DNA from: Monoplex corrugatus | Taxonomy: Eukaryota > Mollusca > Gastropoda > Littorinimorpha > Ranellidae | Direction: 5' to 3' | NCBI GenBank assembly: GCA_030674185.1 | Contig: CM060307.1 | Coordinates: forward strand, 53,955,442 to 54,019,441 | Length of the DNA: 64,000 bases | In this document: piece after piece, positions 58,240-64,000 of the stretch | Numbering within the stretch: position 1 is the first letter of the stretch | How the letters are laid out: the number at the start of each line of letters is the position of its first letter | Notes under the pieces: generated by a model | What the model saw: only the letters and a program-made list of their open reading frames with translations | What the model was told of the DNA's origin: nothing | Databases searched by the model: none | Program-made: the position numbers and the translations under genes

Positions 58240-60712
58240 ACTAAAAAATACAAAAATTGCAAATGGATTGTGGGGACATTGCTGCAAAAGGGAAAACTAG
58301 AAAATGTCAAGATTGAGATGCAAAGGCTTAACATCAATATTTTGGGAAAACTAGAAAATATCAAGATTGAGATGCAAAGGCTCAACATCAATATTTTGGG
58401 ACTGGGGGAAGTGAGATGGAAGGGGGTAGGCATGATAACATTAGGCAAGTATACAATAATATATTCTTGTGGAAACAGGTATGAAAGAGGAGTGGTTATC
58501 ATGATAGAAAGGGACAAGTCAAAAGCAGTTAAGGGATGCTGGGCTGTGTCGGACCGAGTTTTGCTGGTTAAATTGGATGGCAGGCCATTTGATATCAACA
58601 TCATCAAGGTGTATGCACCAACATCTGCAAGTACTCAATACGAAATTGACAACTTCTATGAATTATTAGAGATGGTCAGGGCTTGGTGCAAATCACAGGA
58701 AGTGGGAGATTTGAATGCTAAAGTGGGACAGGATACGGTGGAGGATATAGATGGACCTCATGGCCTTGGTACACAAAATGAAAGGGGAGAGAAACTTATG
58801 GAATGGGCACCGATGAATGAGTTCATAGTAGGAAACACTTGGTTTGAGCAGCCTAACAGAAGAAAATGGACATGGATGAGTCCAGGAGATTGTACAAGAA
58901 ATCAAATTGACTACATCCTGATCAATAAAAGATTCAGAAATTCTTTGCTGACAGCAAGAACTCTACCAGGCGCAGACCACAACAGTGACCACAGTCATGT
59001 AATGGGAAGATTAGGCTGAAACTAAGGAAAAGAAGACAGACCAAAAGTAACATGAAACTGAATCGTGGACTCTTAAGACAGATGAAGCGACCTGTAAAAA
59101 ATTTAACGTTACTGTTTAAAACAAATTCAGTGCTCTGGAGGATATTGGTGACAGTGAGGAACCATAGACAAAGTTGAAAAACTCGACAAATGAAGCCTGT
59201 GAAGAAATCCCTAGAGTTGAAAGAAAAGCAAAAAAGAACCAGATGACAAAAGAAACTATAACTAGTATAAGCTTGATGGAAGAACAGAGGAAGGCAAAAG
59301 GAAAAGAACAAGAATACAAGGGAATAAACAGGGAATCAGGAATAGGTTCAATGAAACTAAGGAAGCTTGGCTGGAAACAAAGTGCAAAGAAATAGAAGAC
59401 TGACTCAAAACAGGTCCTCAAAGTATGTACAGAAACACTGAAGAAATTACCCACAGAAAAAAAGACATGCACATCAACTGGTTGCTTGAAATTGAAAGAT
59501 GGTATGCTTATCATGGAAAAAGAAAATATTTGAGAGACAGGGAGAATTTATTAAACAAATTGTTAACTATGACAGAAACGAAGAATACATTATAGGAAAG
59601 AATGTTGAGGACCACCCATAATGAAAGATGAAGTTACAGCAGCATTGAAAAAGATGAAACCAGGAAAAGCCCCAGGACCAAACAATATTACTACAGAAAT
59701 GATTGAGGCCCTTGAAGAATTCGATATTTAAAAAATAACTGTCCTCCTAAATGAAATTTATGACATGGAAAAATCCCCAAATGATATGTCAAAATCAATT
59801 TTCATTGTAGGCCTACTTCCAAAGAAAACAGGGGCTATAGAATGCAAACTCCATTGTACAATCAGTTTGATGAGTCATGTAACTAAAATCCTTTTTATGA
59901 ATAATCATGATGAAGAATCAAAAGAGAACTAGCAGAAGAACAGTGAGGATTTGTGAAAGGGACAGGAACTGTTAATGTCACATACCTCCTAAGAATTATC
60001 ATAGAGAGGTCAATCGAGTTGATTAAGGATTTATATTTACACTTGTTGATTATACCAAGGCTTTCAATAGGGTAAGATGCAAAGAATTGATCAACCAACT
60101 AGAAAGACTCAATATTGATGGAAAAGTTCTAAGAATAATCAGAAATATATATTAGGAACAAAGACTCATCAGTATTGATGGAAAAGATCTACGAATAATC
60201 AGAAATGTGTATTGGGAACAAACAACAGCGATGAGAATAGAAAACGGTATAAGCTCTTTCCAAAATATCAAAAGAGGAGTCAGGCAGGCTTGTATTCTGT
60301 CACCAGATTTGTTTTCACTTTTCAGTGAAACCATCATGAGAGACCTAGAAGAATGCCCTGGACTAAAGGTTGGAGAAAGAATGATAAACAACATTCATTA
60401 TGCAGATGACACCATGCTAATTGCGTGAAATGAAAGGGACCTACACAACCTTGTGAATATAATAGAAATAGAAACCAAAAATAAAGGGTTGGAGCTAAAC
60501 AACAAGAAGACTGAAATCATGGTAATCAGTAAAAAACATGAAATCCCCTCATGCAAAATAACAGCAAATGGCACAACTTTGTGACAGGTTGATAAATTTA
60601 AATATCTGGGAATGGTCATCTCACCAGATGGCAGATGCACATCAGAAATAGCCAGCAGGATCGGCCAAGCCGAAACAGATTTCAAGAAGATGAAAAGCAT
60701 TCTTACCATTTT
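58240..60712 (+). mobile_element. RTE-like LINE, copy E (endonuclease to mid-RT, 3'-truncated)
   Basis: The most complete 5' copy. APE-type endonuclease, open from 58,240 to 59,019: 'LGEVRWKG' (catalytic Glu), 'VYAPTSAS', 'GDLNAKVG' (Asp/Asn), 'RNQIDYILI' and 'ADHNSDHSHV' (Asp-His). A linker follows, then RT from about 59,620 with 'KMKPGKAPGPNNITTEMI', many frameshifts and stops, and motif C 'NIHYADDTMLIA' near 60,390-60,425. Homology stops at 60,712 in the middle of 'MKSILT', so the thumb and 3' end are lost. Two internal tandem duplications are present (58,294-58,401 and about 60,106-60,221). Inactive because of the RT breaks. Confidence 0.92.
58294..58401 (+). repeat. In-frame 54-bp tandem duplication in the RTE endonuclease
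   Basis: Two 18-codon units, 'KLENVKIEMQRLNINILG' and 'KLENIKIEMQRLNINILG', immediately before LGEVRW. They differ at two nucleotides and the frame is kept. Confidence 0.93.
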
Positions 60713-61268
60713 TGTCTTAGACACACACATACAAGCTGGCTTTCACTTGCCTGTAGACTGTATGAAATAATGTCCTAAAAAAAAGAAAAAGTAGTGGTAG
60801 CCCCATATCATTAAAATGGATGATTTTGGGGGGTAGGTGGTAGAGACTGTACTATTTGCAGGTTAGCTTTATGAGGGCAGGTCCTACCCCTCTCTTGCTG
60901 CTTTACCCTCCTCAGCCCCAAAGAGTATTAGGTACCCATTCACATCTGGGTGGACTGGAGGCTCTGCACATATATAAAGTTTTTCAGTGCTGATTTGAAA
61001 GGAGGGTGTGCACATTTATAAAGTTTTTCACATCCGCAGAAACCCATGCAGGCAAATAGAAAGGTGGGAGCTCTTCGTCTATTCCATTCAGACCTGTGCT
61101 GCCAAATACCTACATTAAAACATTGTCACTCTGTATATTTTGATGTATTCATGCTGTTAATTATTATACACTGTGACCAAAAAGTCTTAAACTGCTTATT
61201 CAGTTGAGAAAATTGACTGGATGAATTTTGTTCATTGTGTATGCTTATTTTTGGCATTCTTTGGGCAG
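60713..61268. other. Intronic sequence before the next exon
   Basis: Contains a repeat-like stretch (about 60,900-61,050) in which CATATATAAAGTTTTTCA and CATTTATAAAGTTTTTCACA recur 60-70 bp apart, and a CATCTGGGTGGACTGGAGG string also seen near 30,740. Otherwise nothing recognised. Confidence 0.5.
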
Positions 61269-61347
61269 ATACAGAGGAGCAGCCCATTGTCGTGTCATCG
61301 GCAGATAGTGATTCAGAAGTTATCATAGTGGAAGACACTGGCAGAAG
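61269..61347 (+). CDS. Exon of SENP1/2-like SUMO protease gene (SUMO-interacting motif)
   Basis: The acceptor TTCTTTGGGCAG (ending 61,268) and donor AG|GTAATT (61,348) bound 79 bp, entered in phase 1 and left in phase 2. The peptide is 'TEEQPIVVSSADSDSEVI' continuing 'IVEDTGR'. SDSEVIIVED is a textbook SUMO-interacting motif: a hydrophobic V-I-I-V core between acidic/Ser residues. PIVVSS just before could be a second, weaker one. Its entry phase fits the exit of the exon at 25,300, implying a 36-kb intron that contains the satellite array, and its exit phase fits the next exon. Confidence 0.65.
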
Positions 61348-61911
61348 GTAATTTGGTCATGAATGAATTAAATGTATATGACATAGAATGAACAAATGAA
61401 TGAATGATTTTTATTTTCCACAGGTAAAGAATGATAGCACAGCGATGCTTTGTAATTTTCTTTGTCTGCAGTTGCTATATCTACATGACATTTAGACAGA
61501 ACAAAAACAGAAAATATGAGTAGTGAATGAATAATTTAAAAAGAAATGAAGCGATAGATACTGGCAACCTTTATGACGTCATGACGCTTGTCAAGTTATC
61601 CAGAAATATGCCTCTTAACTTGCTGTAACTTCCATGTTTGCTCGTGAGTGAAAAATGGTTTACCTATTAATTCAGTGATAGTGTGTTTCTAATTTGAATG
61701 CAAGTTTGTGTGTACATGTGCATTGAAATACCAACTAAACAGCTAGCTGACTGTACTTACCGGGCATTCTGTCATGGAAATCATGTGCTGCATTGGAGGG
61801 GTATGTGGTTGACTGCCTTTCCAGTTAGGTCTGACAGTTGCTGTAATCAGAAACCTGCCATGGCATACCTCATTTTAAAGAGGAGATTTGAACACTACTC
61901 CTCATGGAATG

Positions 61912-62535
61912 TGTGAACCAGTGGTTAAAATGCCTGTCACGGACATGAGAAACACCAGGTTTGAATCGCGGTTCTGACAGTGATTGTTCTTCCCCCTTCA
62001 CCAGATCTTAAGTGATGATCTAGGTGCTAACCTTTCGGATGAGACAGTAATGGAGGTCATGTTTGCAGTATACACACACAACACTTGTTACAGATCACAC
62101 AGGAACAATGGAGTGCCCCTTGCAAAATTCAAAATTCCCAAAGGACGTCTAATATGTAGTGATATGATGTTAATATTTAGAGAATGTTAACATGCATACA
62201 GCTGTGCATATTTGGTAACTGACAGTTACACACTGCACAAGAACCTGATCTCTAAAACAATTTTGTGTGTTTTTTTAAAATTAATTTTTACTTTGTGGTC
62301 ACATAGACGATAACGGAGGTCTTGTTTGCAGTACACACACACACACAACACTCGTTACAGATCCCACAGGAACAATGGAGTGCCCCTTGCAAATTTTGCT
62401 GCAAAAGTCCTTTCATTGGGTAAAAAGTAAACCGTGCATGCAGGAAAAAAGATGTATGGCACTGCATGTCAACAGCATGCTCTCCCATTAAATAGCAGCC
62501 CCAATTTCATATGGTAAATCTGTTTTGACCACTAA
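61912..62535 (+). mobile_element. tRNA-derived SINE with an internal segment duplication
   Basis: Head with A-box-like CAGTGGTTAAAATG (about 61,919) and B box GGTTTGAATCGC (61,959-61,970). The body has TTTCGGATGAGACAGTAATG. The segment GGAGGTC-TGTTTGCAGTA-ACAC...GGAACAATGGAGTGCCCCTT occurs at about 62,052-62,132 and again at 62,314-62,396. The end, GCATGCTCTCCC...AGCAGCCCCAATTTCATA...AAATCTGTTTTGA, is the 3' part of a SINE tail I associate with molluscs. It runs into (CA)n. Confidence 0.7.
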
Positions 62536-62536
62536 A

Positions 62537-62598
62537 AACACACACACGCACTCACGCACGCACACGTGCATACACACACATGCATGCACGCACACATG

Positions 62599-62693
<95 letters not shown>

Positions 62694-62702
62694 CACGCAC
62701 AC
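62537..62702. repeat. (CA)n microsatellite
   Basis: CA run with CG/TG interruptions in its first third, directly downstream of the SINE. Confidence 0.98.
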
Positions 62703-63390
62703 AACTAAAATATTAAATAAGGCTGCCAAATACTAAAAATGAGGTGGAGCATCAAGATCCTTACAGAACATTAAGGAATTTTATTCATTTAAAATTTGAT
62801 TTGTTTACTCAAAACCTATGAAACAAAGATAGCCCAACTTGATTTGGAAAGCCATTCTGTTTCCTGTCTGCTACACCAGTTGCTTAGAGGCTATGGTTTT
62901 AAACAATTTTATGACTGGCTGATTTCTACAAATTTAAAGTATCATGGTGACACCCATGTAGTTTGATTCTAAGCAATGTTTTGCCTGAAATAGCTAAACT
63001 TAAAGTAATTACAATCTCTTTTCCATTTAAGCATTTAGTCAATGGTAACTGTATGATGACATTTTATGCATGTAATGGTGTTGTCTGATGAATAGAGGGC
63101 AGATTGTTAGGTTGAAGTTGGAAGAACGATCATTCAACACGTTGTGACATGCCCATTTTGTGTACTGCAGCATCACCTGTGTTTGTATTTTTAGGTACAG
63201 TGTCTGGGTTCAGGGTTTCAATTGATTCATTAAGAAGTACCAAAAGTTTACAGTATTTGTATAAATTAATTTGGGATGATGTGCTGCGGATTTGTTGCTC
63301 ATTCAAATTGATAAAGTAAGATCGAAATTTTGTTCTTGACTTTTTCAGTGGTTGTACCGAAAATTTTAAGGTTTTATCTGTTGTTTTCAG
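62703..63390. other. Intronic sequence, nothing recognised
   Basis: A 108-codon minus-strand frame (63,456-63,130) overlaps the plus-strand exon at 63,391 and has no motif; taken as chance. Confidence 0.5.
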
Positions 63391-63462
63391 GAAAAGCCGG
63401 CTGTCCCATTTCTTGCATTTCAAGTCATCCCAGTACCTGGATGAGGAGTGGATCAACAGATT
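63391..63462 (+). CDS. Exon of SENP1/2-like SUMO protease gene (last exon in window)
   Basis: The acceptor TGTTGTTTTCAG (ending 63,390) and the strong donor GTAAGT (63,463) bound 72 bp. It completes the codon left by the previous exon and reads 'KSRLSHFLHFKSSQYLDEEW' then 'INRL', leaving in phase 2. A short aromatic/basic segment with S-Y...EW...L after a SUMO-interacting motif fits the region ahead of the Ulp1/SENP catalytic domain, which should begin beyond the window. All three junctions from 24,976 to here are phase-compatible. Confidence 0.65.
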
Positions 63463-64000
63463 GTAAGTTGCTTTGTGTTTGAACTGGTGTTCATTGATAC
63501 TTATAGGATTTATGTATATTTTGTTTGCATAACTTTGGCATTTTAAAGGAAATGTAGAAAATTACATTGACAAAAAAGTGGTAGAAATTACAAAATTAAT
63601 GAAGGGAGTGAGAAAATAAAGAAAGATTTAGTAACAGTTATAGATAGTTGAGATTGATAATGATGATCATGTTAATTGTGATATTGATAATAACAAAAGT
63701 AGTGGTAAACTGATAAGAAGAATTGTCAGAGTAGGAATGTGGATAACAGCAATAACAAAAGCAGTACTGATGAAATTTAAAAATCAGTCTCTTTCTCAGC
63801 CCCTCTGTCTTTCTCTTCGTCAGTCTCTGTTTGCCATCTCATTCCCCTCATACTATTCATGGGTTACTCTTGTCACTTTTACTTTCACATATCTTTATTG
63901 TTCAGGTCAAATAGTCACACTCATTCCTTTATCATTCCTTTATATACCTATCAGTTTCATTATGTATTTATTTTAATGATTTACTTATGATTATGTAGGG
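63463..64000. other. Intronic sequence to window end
   Basis: AT-rich with a CT-rich patch near 63,785-63,830. No further exon is supported before position 64,000. Confidence 0.5.

Noticed and set aside
60740..61080. Another SINE before the 61,269 exon
   Set aside because: A CTGGGTGGACTGGAGG string is shared with 30.7 kb, but no A/B boxes or tail could be placed, so no element was called.

Overview
The window is eukaryotic nuclear DNA, AT-rich and repeat-dense, with spliceosomal introns, non-LTR retrotransposons, tRNA-derived SINEs, long CA/GT microsatellites and a large satellite array. The SINE tail at 34.3 and 62.0-62.5 kb and the mix of RTE, L2-like, CR1-like and Nimb/Ingi-like LINEs look molluscan, most likely a marine gastropod. 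That placement is inference. There are no operons, rRNA genes or intact tRNA genes.

The only host gene I can support lies on the + strand and appears to span the whole window as widely separated exons: 4,484-4,560; possibly 12,870-13,060; 22,205-22,326; 22,524-22,666; 24,976-25,300; 61,269-61,347; 63,391-63,462. From 22.2 kb onward every exon junction is compatible in phase. The conceptual product is Ser/Arg-rich, carries hydrophobic-acidic SUMO-interacting-type motifs, and has a TVE...KEKEDYLKLLQ segment like the region ahead of the protease domain in SENP1/SENP2 SUMO proteases. The catalytic domain would lie beyond 64 kb. One exon carries a single-base frameshift at about 25,060, next to a short T run, which could be a base-call error.

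The introns are mosaics of mobile elements. (i) 0-4 kb: a CR1/Jockey-type RT fragment, a TTAA-flanked MITE, a 5'-truncated RTE-like LINE and a Ty3/Gypsy RT fragment. (ii) 4.7-5.7 kb: a decayed piggyBac-type element with 13-bp TIRs and a transposase N-terminal remnant. (iii) 6.0-10.7 kb: a tandem segmental duplication whose second unit lacks a 1.1-kb block. (iv) 14.06-18.73 kb: a 4.67-kb TIR element of unknown type, filled with a recurring short motif and carrying an inserted L2-like LINE. (v) 23-37 kb: SINEs, a Nimb/Ingi-like LINE, a second RTE-like copy with nested insertions, more TTAA MITEs and a CR1-like LINE. (vi) 37.6-53.4 kb: a roughly 15.8-kb satellite with a 38-bp monomer, zoned into a core subfamily between older-looking flanks, with a nested hairpin MITE. 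(vii) 53.6-62.7 kb: two further RTE-like copies, an inverted-repeat structure built of 16-bp units, and a SINE with an internal duplication.

No new enzymatic or defence system was found. The most unusual items are the 4.67-kb TIR element with its repeated internal motif, the zoned satellite inside a 36-kb intron, the palindromic TTAA element inside that satellite, and the 16-bp-unit fold-back structure at 56 kb.
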